Below, piece after piece: positions 12,601-24,518 of a stretch of 64,000 bases of DNA. The first letter of the stretch is position 1; every line of letters begins with the position of its first letter. Made by a program: the position numbers and the translations under genes. The DNA comes from Trichuris trichiura (lineage: Eukaryota > Nematoda > Enoplea > Trichinellida > Trichuridae). Where the stretch lies: the NCBI GenBank assembly GCA_037903355.1, contig JBAJFE010000050.1:62001-126000 (forward strand). The letters run 5' to 3'. The notes beneath the pieces were generated by a model, which was given only the letters and a program-made list of their open reading frames with translations, searched no databases and was not told the DNA's origin.

Positions 12601-15600
12601 CCATTTTCTATTTCGCTCAGGCAAGCCGTTCAGCAAAAAAATTTTTTTCCTTCGCGCGCACGTCTGCAGCTTAGCAAACCGTTGAGATAATTGTGAATTT
12701 CTTTAAACTAAGCTTGGAACCTGAGTTCACTTAACGGGTTTAAACTTTCTTGCAGTATGTTCTCTAACGAAATTCATATGCCGACGAGCAAATCAACAGC
12801 GAAAATGGATATCGCGTTAGAATGGGCGCGACTATGAAAAATTCTAAGAAGTTGAAGGACAAACTTCACTATTGAATATTAGAGCTACAAAGCATTTTTA
12901 AACATGCATATTTGAGGAAACTCGAAGGCACTTGGGCACGCTGCAAGCCTACGTTAATGATCCCACGGTTCTAAGGGTTAATTCTGAACATACAGGCCAA
13001 TGGAAAACGTGGCATGGTTCGTCTGGTTCTATTTTTGAGGTAGCGATATTCAGGTACCATTGTTGCTTTTTTTTCAAAATTTTAGAAACACACTCGATAA
13101 CTAATTTTCTATGGTGTTACACATTCCTGCACATCAAAAAGCAGCGTTATAACGTTTAAGCAACGGGGTAACTTAATTAGTAACATTTATGCCACGGCTG
13201 TCGCTTAACGTTTAATCAGCTCTCAGCTAAGTTGCTCATCGCGACTTAATTCATGTTGTAGACCACTTAGGCTTCATTAAAAGAAATATTGAACGGAGGT
13301 GACAGCTGTGGAAATTTCCAGACTAAATTCAGTTACATAAAGAATACTTAACTGGCTATTTTGCATTATCTATAGATAATGAAGTTTTCGACTGAAGCCA
13401 TGCAAATGATGATCAAGAATTTTAGTTCCTTAAATGAGAGTTCCCAATTTCGAATAGTAAGCAGTCAAGCTTTCATTGCGATGTGTTGCTGCGCACAGAT
13501 CGATATTGCGATACTCTCTTCATTGAAAAGTGATCATGCATCATTCAGTACTCCTATTGTTACCATTAATATTACTACTGCCAGCAGTAGCAAGTTGCTG
13601 TGTTCAGGCAATAAATAAGATGCTGAGATTTAAAGTACAACTGCGATTAGGATCGTCATAGTGCGAAGCTATTAATGTTATCTGGTCCAAAAAGATTTCT
13701 TTTCTATTCACTCAAAAAAGCTGAATGCACTGACCACAAGTTCTTCTGAGAAATCTTAGAAGAAGTATGAAAACTACTCCAGCCAGCAAAATCTAAAACG
13801 TGAAGCGTAAGGTTGATAACTCTGAAGTCCACTTTTTGCTTTTACTGAACTCTTCAGTTTTTCTGTGTTCCATCAGCAGAGAGACGTGATGAAACTGAAA
13901 ATTTTTTATGTAAATTATTTTGTCTTCTCCTTTCATGGCTTCGCATGAAAACCGATTGTAGGAATTGGACATAAAGTTCTATTTTTACGTTAGATATATG
14001 AATGAATATATTAGCAGCTCAGCATAGGTGTACTCAATTAATGTTTTAGCGTTTGTACGGAAGAAAAATGAAACTTGGTTGACGCTTGCGTGCAGTAGTT
14101 ATCATGGCAGTCTGTTGCGCAATAATGATACAATTAGGCGTTATACGCTGACATCGTAAAAAGGAAACGTGCGGCATAAAGCTTAATTGAGTTTTTCCGC
14201 AGCTTTCAAAATGTTTTAACCATTCATAGTACGCCGGTTGGTGCTGTCAAAAATTCTACTGTTAGCAACGCGGCAAACATCGCGTGACGAATTCCAATTC
14301 GCCATAAATAGGGGAATATTAACGCTGCTTTGCGAACTGCGCTTTCCCGGTGTTCAATTACTCCATCGGTAGCCGATGTTGAATAACTTGAAAGCGCAAA
14401 GCTTTTCAGCAAAAGATCTTAAGCGAATGGTGCTTCACGATGAGCTGCTGCGCGCCCTGTTTGCTAAATCCCCTACAAATAGGAAACGCCCGCACGGGCG
14501 TAAAAGTTTTCGATTTGCGCCATGCAGATTGTATCAAGTTGCGGTAATTGTTCTTTCCCTTTTCTGGATGCCATTAATCCATTCTTTTTAAGCATTAGCT
14601 AAATTTATTGATCACGCATGAAGCTGCAATAATCCTCTTAAAAGCTATTTTGCGGCATGTCATTGCAAAACCCTTAAAACGCTACTAATGGGTGGCTTGA
14701 AAAATCGGCATCATATTTCGACGAAACCAAAAAGTCCAAGTTGAGTCTGCCTTTGGCTTATACAAGTTTTTCGTAATTTCATCCGGTCTTGTTATTGAAA
14801 TGAGATGAAAGGGCATCTTGCTGAAACGCCAAACTGCTAATTGCGAAAAAGCATTAAAAGCCGCGACGAGAAAAGGTATTTTGTCATTTTTGTCTTTTAA
14901 AGCGATTATAAGGAGTGAGGTCCATGCGGAGGATAGAAATCTCATAACAAGAGAGCAGTACGTTGGTTATCAAAGGCCGGCATTTAAAATACTGGTAAGA
15001 ATTGCAAAAATGAGTCTTCATCCTTGTTCGATTCTCCAGTAAATACATAGTTGCTTGAAATGCTTGATCATCATTAAAAAATTCACTGCATAAAAAGGGA
15101 ACCTGCTTACATGAGTAGTACGGTAAACGTTGAAACTAATGCTTTTGGAATGGAAATGTTTTAGAGCGCGTCAGGATTCAGTCCTTAAAGTTGAAAGTTT
15201 AAGAGAAGAACATTGCTCAAAGTGCAAGAAACATGTAGCCAATAGTCTTTTGTAAGCAAAATCACATTATTTAGAAATAACTCCCGTAGTCAATTTCAGT
15301 TGCTCCTAAATCATATAATTTTCTCAGCGGTTTTTCCATGGCGACAAGTTAATAACTTAGCATAGACGATTGCTTATTCCGAAAATACCAAGTTTTGTCT
15401 TTATTGGACGTCGCAGACTTTCACTTCCAACTGCCGTCCTCTTTCGGCGGCCAAACATTACTAGCGCTGGAACTAATTATGTTTGCTAACGCGGCAGTAA
15501 TACGATTCTCTTTCCATGCTTCCTAATGACTAAAGACAACCGAGTTCAATTTTCCGTCGCGTATAACAATCAAGAAAAATCCATGCGTCTGAAATAGCGT

Positions 15601-18258
15601 CTTTCATCCGGTCTGTCTTTCGAGTGCGCAATTAAATAGGCCCTGACATGTCCTAAAGTGCTTTGATGCGATTGAAGTTTTCTTCGGGTTTACAGAAGTG
15701 ATAGAAGTCGTTACCAAAATAAAGCACTGCTTTGGCACATGAAAGTGATAGCTATGTCTATATAACAATCTACTGATATGAGGGACTCGTGATCTAGCAC
15801 AGCGATTTGAGTCAAGACTCTTTTAAATATTTCATTTATAGCCGTGCATGCATTCCTAACGATTTTACGTTAGTTTGATAGTTACTGACTTCGACGCATG
15901 AATTCGTTATAAGCTTTGAAATCTGCACCAATGTTTTATTTCAATTCTTACTACCATTGTTGTTTTAAAATGTCTACATTAACCTAATAGCGAATGGATG
16001 GGTCCTGTCTTTTAGCCGCCCTACAGTCGAAAGAATGCAGGTTCCTTCTGAAAGTTTATACCGGGCTTCGTGCCCTGTCTTTATTGAGAAGCATGGCGAC
16101 CATCTCGTGATACTCTTTCATAAAGCTTTACCCAAAATATTAGCTTTACATTTTGACTTAGGCCTACAAAAATGCAAGAGAGGATAGCCGACACGCTACA
16201 GTAAGTCAGCTAGGCGGCTACGAACCAAGATTCGACAGGATAGATGTCAAGCAATACCTTTTAAGCTGAATGGAAATTTTTTATAATTTAAAAACAACAG
16301 CAATCCTTGTTCGGCTGAGCCTGCTTTTTTTGAATCCGTGTTTCGCCGAGATAGTCGCTGAAGGACCAGTGTCGTTTTGAGAAAAGCATGAAGAGATGGA
16401 GAAAATATACTTTACTGCTCAAGAACTTTTCAATAATGTTGAAAGTTCAAATCGCCACGTGACCATCCTGATTAATAACCAACGAGCTATTCCGGAAAGA
16501 GTGATGCCTTGAACTGCGTCTAAAATTCCCATCTTTTACAAGTTGCAGAAAACTTTAGAAATGTGTTCAAATGCATTTTTTAATTCTTAGATTGATCCGG
16601 TCATTTGCTATCGATATCTGATAAGGCCAACTTGAAATTTCGCCTCGTAAATCTGATTATAATTACGCTTGGGCTTACTGCGTGATCCGTAAATGGTTGG
16701 TTAGAGCCCAAATTTGTTTAATGGCTTTCCCTGCTTCACTCAACAATTTAAATCTCACAAGTTTTGCACGCATGATTTTATACGTACCTGCATTTCACCT
16801 TTATCTTTTTGTGCGCTTACGAAAGTTTTTACGCGGGAAACGTCACGCCATCTCCTTTACAAATATGTGTGCGCAACCTCAGCATCAATTGACCTCAGCT
16901 ACTATTAAATTCATAATCAGGTGACTCATAATCTCATCCATGAAAATCTGGCGAATCCAAAAGGATTTCACAGTCAATAATATTTGCTAAAACAATCAAA
17001 ATTAATCAATGCGATTTTGAGAATCGAATACAAAAGAATTGTAGTATCTAACAATTCGCCTTTGTGCGCACTTTTTATTTCCTTCTTGTCTTATTCAACT
17101 GGAAGACTTACTTCTTCTGTCACTCTACTGCGAATAGACAAGATAAGCTGTTGTTTTTTCAGGTATGTGGTATCTTCTTTCAAAAGAGTAATCTTCAAGA
17201 GCAGCTGTTCAATTCACGCGCAGATATCACTGTTTTTTGACGACGTAACCGCTCCTTGAAAGGTAAGCTACGTGGAGTCATACTTGATTATATCTGAATG
17301 GCAGCTATTTGCCAAGTTTTCTGTATTCGACTTGCGTGTGGCTACTGCATCATTAGATTATAAACTTATTTAGATTAACGTTTCCTTGAGTCAAGTCGTA
17401 TGAACCTTCAAGGCGCTATTTATTGCAACCCAATTTGGTTACTGAGAAAAAGAATAATAGCTCAGAAAGTTCCAAACGTTATGACAAAATTATTGAGCAA
17501 CCAGCGTGCACAGTGCCGTATAACTACACTATGGCGTTGTAAGCGCTTTATGCACCTGAGTTTCTTTTTACAAAGGCACATTCCTTCTGGATTTTTAAGT
17601 ACAATTACCGCAGCTCACGGAACACGTCGTTCCCAGTCTTCAAAGCTGTCTTGAGTCTTTTCGCTTCTCCGAAATTGCTTGCCCAGAAAGCATCCGGTTG
17701 CAATTTTCCACGCGAAAAGCAGATTCGAGACTTACTGTAGTTTGAAAAACGCTAGCACTTGTAGCACATTGAAAAGTTGCATACATTTCCTTGTCAAATG
17801 CATTTATCATTTTCAGTATCAAAAATATGCTCCACTAATAAGGAAAGGTGCGTTATTTGGCACTCAGTAGGCTCTCAGTGTAGAACTGAGCAACAGCAAG
17901 AAAAAATTCGAATAAATAAAGCGTAATAATCAATAATGCACTTTTTTAAGAGCAGTTTATTACACCGTCAGTATCTGCCGCGCGCGTCTTAGCTGGACAC
18001 ACTTTTGGTTTCGGTCTTGGACATATGCTTTGAAATCTTGTCTCGACGCTTTAAGCTTGCATGTGCTTTATCATAAATCATGCAATGAATGGCGGTTAAG
18101 AAAGCTGACACTTAGCGTGTTGTAATTTCGTGACCTAATCGCAATGTAAATCGCATTGAAATAGATCCTGCGCATTAGTTTCTGCACGAGCGCTGTAACG
18201 GTGCCGTTGAAAATTTGTTGCACCTTAAAAGACTGGCTTCTCAATAGATTTGTCCGCG
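3661..18258. other. 14.6-kb stretch without a supportable gene
   Basis: Only short open frames occur, often overlapping on both strands. The most protein-like are a minus frame at 8857-9159 (100 codons, GTG or TTG start) and a plus frame at 14818-15042. Neither has good splice sites or a family I recognise. Small perfect palindromes occur, such as ATCCCGAAAAC/GTTTTCGGGAT near 5846-5870. I saw no transposase, tRNA or tandem satellite. Single short exons of spliced genes could be hidden here. Confidence 0.5.
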
Positions 18259-18648
18259 ATGAGTTCGGTTGAACGGCTGAGAAAATACGTGAAAGAGGTA
18301 GCTGGTCGCGTTAAGCAAGTGTACGAGGTCATTTTTACCGATCGCGATGGTGTGCCGATCTTCAAATGCACCGTGGACAGTTCGGTGGAAATGGCATCTT
18401 TGCCGCCCTTTCTAACCACCCAAGCGGTGGCCGTTGATCAGCTTGCAAAAATTGGCGTTGGCAATTTGAAATACGTTGCTTTTTTCTACAATCAGTATCA
18501 GGTAGTTCTCATTCAATACGGTGTCACCCACTTGACGTTGATTGCGTCAGCGCATGCCAATACGTCAAGATTGCTTGACCTTGGAAAAGATCTGTTTCCT
18601 CTTATTCAAAAATTTCAATCGGTCGCAGCTCATGCAGCTAATCATTAA
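18259..18648 (+). CDS. LAMTOR3: Ragulator complex protein LAMTOR3 (MP1)
   Basis: This is a single open exon of 129 codons, close to the usual length of about 124 for the family. LAMTOR3 is a roadblock-fold subunit of the Ragulator complex on late endosomes and lysosomes. It pairs with LAMTOR2 and helps recruit Rag GTPases, mTORC1 and MEK1-ERK scaffolding. The diagnostic block is TDRDGVPIFK (residues about 31-40). It is followed by the beta-strand pattern around AVDQLAKIGVGNLKYVAFFY and NQYQVV, then the segment ending in SAHANTSRLLDLGKDLFPLI. I chose ATG 18259; the frame is open a few codons further upstream, but only from a TTG. No intron is needed. The nearest AATAAA is about 300 bp downstream (near 18947). 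The flanking genes are unrelated. Confidence 0.93.
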   Translation: MSSVERLRKYVKEVAGRVKQVYEVIFTDRDGVPIFKCTVDSSVEMASLPPFLTTQAVAVDQLAKIGVGNLKYVAFFYNQYQVVLIQYGVTHLTLIASAHANTSRLLDLGKDLFPLIQKFQSVAAHAANH

Positions 18649-19671
18649 TGCGAGATGCTCGACCCATTGACGCTTCGTTGAATATTATTACCTGTTTATC
18701 TTGTGGTGAAATTATGGAAAAGTGGATCAAATGCGATCTATTCCTGTCCGTCTTGAATCTACACTTTGAAAGCAAAGTAAAAGACCATCTTGCCGACAGA
18801 ATGCGTGTTGTTTATTGCTGGTAGCATGAAAAAGGTCAATTTTCCAATTGTTTTGCCTAGCAAAAAGGAAGGAATGACGTCTCCCTACAAACTATGACTT
18901 ACGCGTGTAGTTTACCTTTCGCAGATGTTGTCCGGTTACCGCCGAATAAATTAAACCAAAGATTTGCGCATTTCCGTTTGAAATTTCTACTTGCAATATT
19001 TTGCGGCCATTCTCTGGGCCTACTGAAGGTAATGCGTCTTAATTTCATTTTGCTTCTCAGATTGTCAATTTAGGTTGAAGTTGCGTAAGCCTACAACGTC
19101 ATCCTCGTGCGGCAAAAATATTTTATTGCAAATTCCAACCACGATGACGTTAACTTCTTTTTCTTCGCTTCTGCACGCTTTCCATTTTGACTTTGTCCTT
19201 TATAGGATAAACTGTTCAGCAGAAACTTTAAAAACGTGATTTCAATTGTTTCTTATTGTATAGGGAGAAGCTTGGTGCCTAATAAACATTTCGCTATTAA
19301 TTGCTACTCTTTGGAGCGCAATATTCTATCCCCTAAAGCATTGCTTCCTGTTTGTTACTTGTTTTCGCGGAATTGAGCTTAGAGGCGCCTATTTCAACAG
19401 CTGAGCAGCGTACGAACAGTGTATGCCTTAGCTTGTACCCATTTCGCAAGTCAGTTGTCCTCCCTTATTTAATGTTTAGTTTTCTTGAAATGCCAATCGC
19501 TTTTTCTGCATTGGTTTTGGACTGCTGCATTTCGTTCTCATCCAAGTAATGTTCCACTATTTTAATCTTGTCAAGCGCCGCGTTGACGTAAGGCAGAAAA
19601 ACGTCTGCTGTTATTGTTGTTGTCTGTTTAAGTTCTAAATCTTTCAACTGCATCGCATTTCCGCACTCCGC
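18649..19671. other. Intergenic; no supported gene
   Basis: Probably contains the 3' UTR of LAMTOR3. A minus-strand frame at 19465-19653 (62 codons, helical and charged) looks protein-like. Its ATG lies only 18 bp from the oppositely directed exon at 19672, and no splice sites support it, so I do not call it a gene. Confidence 0.4.
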
Positions 19672-19782
19672 ATGATAGCAACCAGTATTTCAGGAAACCT
19701 TAGCCAACAATGCTTGCTTGCACTGCGAACAAGGCGTCGGACCTACACGTCGTCGAGCAAAGGTGAATCCAGCGCTGCTCCG
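19672..19782 (+). CDS. Probable first coding exon with a mitochondrial-type leader
   Basis: ATG 19672 opens a 37-codon exon ending at CCG|GTAAGT, a strong splice donor. The peptide (starting MIATSISGNLSQQCLLALRT, then RRRTYTSSSKG) is rich in Arg, Ser, Thr and Leu with no acidic residue until a Glu near the end, typical of a mitochondrial targeting sequence. I could not place exon 2 with confidence. One acceptor (TTTTTTCAG at about 20483-20492) joins in phase to another leader-like stretch beginning MLISRGSFLTTN, but that frame stops after 25 codons. Confidence 0.4.
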
Positions 19783-22581
19783 GTAAGTTTCCTCTTCATT
19801 ACAGTAAGTTCAATTCGATAATTAGGTTATCAAATTCTACTCACCATTTTTTGTCTAAGTTTTGCTAGTATAGTTTACGAAAAAATGCTTAGATCAGTCT
19901 GTAGGAACTGTAGCTACTTCACGACTTGTCTCAAAATACTTTTCGTATATATTTTTAAAATTTCCCATTTTCCGCGCAAGCAGACAATATGAGAGAAGAG
20001 GCTCGCAGTATTCCGTTCTCAGCGGCTGCCTCAATAAGCATTTTTCCGAAAAATTGAGAATTTTTTTCCTGATTGATTGCTGCTCGCAAGTACCTATAAG
20101 CGTGTGTACAAACTGCGTCAACGTTCCAACTCTGTAAAACGTTCCCAGTCTAACCAAGATACCGCGTCATTTTAAGCAGCTTTAGTACTCTATGTTTGTA
20201 AGCGGTGAATACAGTATATTATTTATTCAGCACTGCGTTTCATCAATTCTTCCTGTTCACTGTTGGCTAATTAATGCATTTCGTAGTCAGCACTCGCGGT
20301 TGGCTCTGCCTTTGTCACAAAGTCAGCGGGTACTAACTCAATGAGTGCGAAATCAATTATGCATTGTACAACAATGCCAAAGGCGGGATAGGTTTTCGCA
20401 AGGGTTACTTTGCTTTAATTCATTCTTATCTTGTAAGTTTTTCTTGAATTCAAAATGATCGGTACGTCATCTTCATATGGTAATTTTTTCAGATGTTAAT
20501 TAGCCGTGGCTCTTTCCTTACCACTAACATTTCAGGCTTAAGTGCTTCTGCCAAATTCTTCAGTGGATAAACAGAGACCTCCACCTCAAGATAATAATGC
20601 GGGGCGGACAAGAAAGTTCTCAAAAAACTCATCTGACCCAGAAGCCTTTTATGGCGCGGTTTCTATGATGGAAATGCGCGTAGGTCACCTAGTAGTGTTT
20701 AGGCTCGAATTTTGGTCCTGCTTGCAGGCAAAGCGAAGCTATTTCTTCTATTTTGACGTAGTACAACAAGGTGCGCTTCAGCTTTGAAAAATAAATTATC
20801 TAACCATACGTGTTCATCCGGCGTGTGGTTCATTGAGCATTCGTCCACGCATTCAGCGAATCATAAGCCTTATTTTCTCCAAGCCATAGGTGCTCGCTGT
20901 TCGTCGTAAAGGCCGTTGGATTTTCTAAATGACGCGTGTTTCACTGCTGCCGCCGCAAATGCTTTTATCCAGCTGCCACCAGTTCGTAACCTGTTGATTC
21001 CCGCGAGCCTAACTCGTAAGTTTTGTTTGCTTATCGTTAAGCTTCGTAAATAATGCGGAAAAATATGCCGCAGACAGGCACCTTCCGCACGTTACCTTAA
21101 TTGGCTACTCGGCTTCGAGCCAATTTTCCAAATGACCATTATCGCCCCCCATTGCTGGCAGGACATTTTGCCGCAACGTTCTCAATGAGGGAAATCGATT
21201 TTTTGCGTAAGCAACTTTTGTGCCCAACCTCCGTTGGTAGCGCAGAAAAAAAGTTCGTCGCTTCCTTATCTCTCCCGCCCAACCAGCGCCAATAAGTTTG
21301 ACTTTTCGTGTTGCTAAGCTTGCAGGCTTTGCTTGCCTCTCTTAAACCTGTTTTGTCTGCTTGTCTCCCCTGTGAATACGCGTTTTGTTTTTTTTTACTA
21401 AAATTTAAATATTCAAATAATACCTTTCATCCGACGTAAATGGTATTTAAATTAGACCTTTCGTGACATGTGTCGCTTGTCAACGGTGGCAGTTGGTCAA
21501 TCGATCTTTTAGCAATGGCAATTCAATTAGCCTTATGCATCCCGGACGATTGTCAATATACGCAGGAATATATTGACAGTACAAAGGGTGCAAATAGTGC
21601 AAAACGGTTGGACATTAGATTACGTTGATTGACAGCGAATAAACAAAGAGAGCTCAATCACTTTGTTGTAGCCTAATGCGGCAGTGCCTTTGAGCTGTCG
21701 AGCGTGCCGCGGGATTTTTATCTCAAAAGCTCATAGTACTTTTACGGGCAGCCTACGTTGCAGTCATTCAAGGTAAAGGTGATTGATTGTCTTGGCATGA
21801 GCAATTTTAATTTATTGCCCGCGCTTCATTGACCATTGGCGGCGTGGGCGTCGTTTATAAAAAAATTGGCGCGTAATTTGAAATGATTCCAGACTGGAGC
21901 TATTTTCTTTCAACACATCGGAGCAGCTTCCGGTGAATGAGTTATTTTGACCAGGCGCCCGTATAGGCGGCTTCCTTCGTACTCTAACAAAGTTATTCGC
22001 TGATTGTCTGCTTCAATTGAAGTAAATAATTTAATCATGTTGTTTGAGTTGCGTAAACCAGTGAGGCACTATCTTCCAATGTTCCGCGCAAATTAACTTT
22101 CAGCATTAAAGGTCTTTGGTAATTTTATTTATAGACGGATGTACTTAGTAAATTGGATACGTGGGTATGCATTCGTCTGTTACTGTTTGACAATAGTTGT
22201 AGGCCATTAGTGTTGCGGTATTTCCTGCTTGTCGTCTCATTCAAACTTTTGTCTGAATAGCGAAGGATTCGGCCCCTTTAATGAGTGTCGTATCCAATAT
22301 CACTGGTATCATAAATTAGATTCGTCTTGTAGCTTTTCATTTTATCTTCAATTGGTGAGCCCTTTTTCTGGTCACTTTATTGATCATCATTGCTTGTAAC
22401 CAACTTTCCGAACTCCCCGTCTGCCAACAACAATACATTGCGTAGTAGTGGTTATCTAATTGAACGTTTTTCCTTTATCCCACGTTCCCTTTGATAATTA
22501 AGGCGACACGCGGTTGTCGGATGTCCAATACCGCAACCTTCCTTATCATAATGCGCTGCTTTTCCCGCGTACTGAATGGCT
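19783..22581. other. No supported gene; one unplaced minus-strand candidate exon
   Basis: A minus-strand frame at 19894-20157 contains a protein-like stretch with conserved-looking cysteines (around CEQQSIRKK and CLLARKMGNFKNIYEKY) but no identifiable start or family. A plus-strand frame at 20542-20787 has plausible composition at its start, but a stop codon lies directly upstream and no usable acceptor precedes it. The rest appears non-coding. Confidence 0.4.
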
Positions 22582-22857
22582 CTATGCAAAAACGTTGCGC
22601 GCGCTGCGCTTCTGTTGAATGACGAAGCAGTCAATTCTTAAAGCAGTGAATCGTAGAATTAATGTACTACTTAGTACGCCATTCAAAATTGGTTCGCTGG
22701 AAATGTTTTTTTCTGGCAACTTGCGTAGCGCCATCGTTGGAATACATTTCGCTGACGTGTTGCTTTGCATAAGAACTGAGACGAGTTGTTGCAACAAGGA
22801 ATTCGTTGGTTTCTCTTCGGATTTGATAAGGCGAAAATGAGTTGCTTTTTGAGTCAT
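22582..22857 (-). CDS. Candidate small ORF downstream of a CRE and TATA box, unrecognised
   Basis: ATG 22857 (minus) opens 91 codons of Ser/Leu/Lys-rich sequence without recognisable domains. Immediately upstream on the same strand is a CRE palindrome TGACGTCA followed by CATTATAAGCGG, a fair core promoter. The promoter sits so close that transcription would start near or inside the frame, so the true start may be a later Met, or this may be chance. I assign no function. Confidence 0.22.
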   Translation of the reverse strand: MTQKATHFRLIKSEEKPTNSLLQQLVSVLMQSNTSAKCIPTMALRKLPEKNISSEPILNGVLSSTLILRFTALRIDCFVIQQKRSARNVFA

Positions 22858-23123
22858 TCCGTCACGCACTTCCGCTTATAATGGTGACGTCACACGAATT
22901 GTTTACGAAACAAAATGCTCATATAAGGGAAATGTTACTTGTCCTTGTTCTTAAGGAAACTGGTCGGTAAAGCTTAATATCCAAGTATGGTAATGTAGCT
23001 ACGGACTGAAAACTTAAATCTGAACGCGTTTTAAAAAACTGTGAGCATATTCAAAGTAGGCAGTGTATTTCAGCATATTGTTGCATTATCTAAACACTTT
23101 TAGGCCTTTTTTTGCAGCTGTTA

Positions 23124-23469
23124 TTATCTTGTAGCGACCTTCGCCTTGCGGGTGCGATGTACTTGCTGAATTTGTTTCAAATGACCTTGATAGCTGAACA
23201 ATATGCCCAAATTAGGTAATCCGCCTTTTACCTTTTTTGTAAGTGCGCATAATGTTTTGCTAATGACTTGTCGTTCAAGTAACTTTAGTTCGGCAAGACG
23301 AAGCCTCGTCTGGGGGAAGTCGGGGCGAAGTTGATTGATTAGGTTTTTCATTTCGATTCTATTCGTCCGGACATTCTCGGGCGGAGGCTCATTTTGAATT
23401 AGCCGACCTATGGGAAGCCTTTGATTGAACAAATTGGATGTCGCCTCTTTTTTGTCGACAACCGAAATA
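23124..23469 (-). CDS. Candidate coding exon, unrecognised basic protein
   Basis: A minus-strand frame of about 115 codons opens after a CCCCTTTAAG acceptor-like sequence (exon start about 23469) and ends in a TAA at 23124. The peptide is basic and helical: its middle reads RTNRIEMKNLINQLRPDF and LRLAELKLLERQVISKTL. There is no Met near the start, so upstream exons would be needed. An internal AAG|GTAAAA could serve as a donor after CALTKK. I do not recognise the family. Composition and length favour coding over chance, but only modestly. Confidence 0.3.
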
Positions 23470-24518
23470 CTTAAAGGGGAGAATCAAGGCGGACATGTAG
23501 CATTGATTTGTTTTGCAACTGTATGGCAAATATGCTTCTTTGATTACATTTTCCTCGCCGCTGAGTCTTTGGACGGAATGTCTTAAGCGACCTATTCATT
23601 TTTTTGTTTTAAAAATGTTTTTATTATTTTTAGCGATATTTATGCTAACAGACCGTGCTCCTAGCTGCGCTCAAGACACATTGTTACATTTTAATTTTCC
23701 ATTGAACATTAGCTGACAATCAACATGTTTCAGCCGCTGCTCACCGGCGGGTAAAGCGACGTGTTGATCAGAAAGTGGAGACCGCGCTTTTTATCCATTT
23801 TCCAAAAGAGCTCAGTGCCCTCAACAGGTAAGCTAACCGCGCTTAGTTTCTATAGGCAATAGCTTACTTAAAAAAATAAGACGCTATAAAGTTCCCTTTT
23901 TATACGTAGGAATTGTCTCCAGCAATTTTAAAATCTTAAAAGCTTCAAGATAGACTTAAGGTTATTCTCACACTCTGTCGGAAGACGATAGTAAAAGTTT
24001 GAAACTATGCTGCATTAATTGATAAAGCAAACCCTTGTAAGTCATTTACGATGACCATAAATGGCAAAAAAGACAAATGCGCACTTTTTGGGTAATTATG
24101 CACATTATTTTGGATGGGCTGTGAGGGAATTTTTAAAGGAATGCCTTTAAAGAAACATGATAAATTAATCCTATTATAACTTATTATTATTACTATTATT
24201 TTTGTTGTATTTTCAATTTTTTGATATGCGTTTTTCCGGCAGACATTCAGTCAGTAGTCATTATATTACTTTCGCGGTTGTTAAAAGGCAATGGGAGAGA
24301 CGGAGCGTAGACTTTTTCACTCTTTTAATAAGTCTAACTTTTGAGTGGGCGTAGTCGACGAGACGGAACAAAATGGCTTTGACCATAGCCGGAAGATCCG
24401 CTTCAAAAATGTGTGCTAATGGTTGCGAATTGATTTCTTGCGCGGTGTGTCAGCGTGCTTGCTTAAAAGTAGTCCATTTTGTTGAATTGTTTTTACTTTA
24501 GCAGATCTGATTCCGTCC
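23470..24518. other. Intergenic; probable upstream region and 5' intron of the GPCR gene
   Basis: No coding exon is visible on either strand. The end of this stretch contains TTTTACTTTAGCAG (24491-24504), a good splice acceptor 14 bp before the GPCR start codon. A non-coding first exon of that gene therefore probably lies somewhere upstream. Confidence 0.4.
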
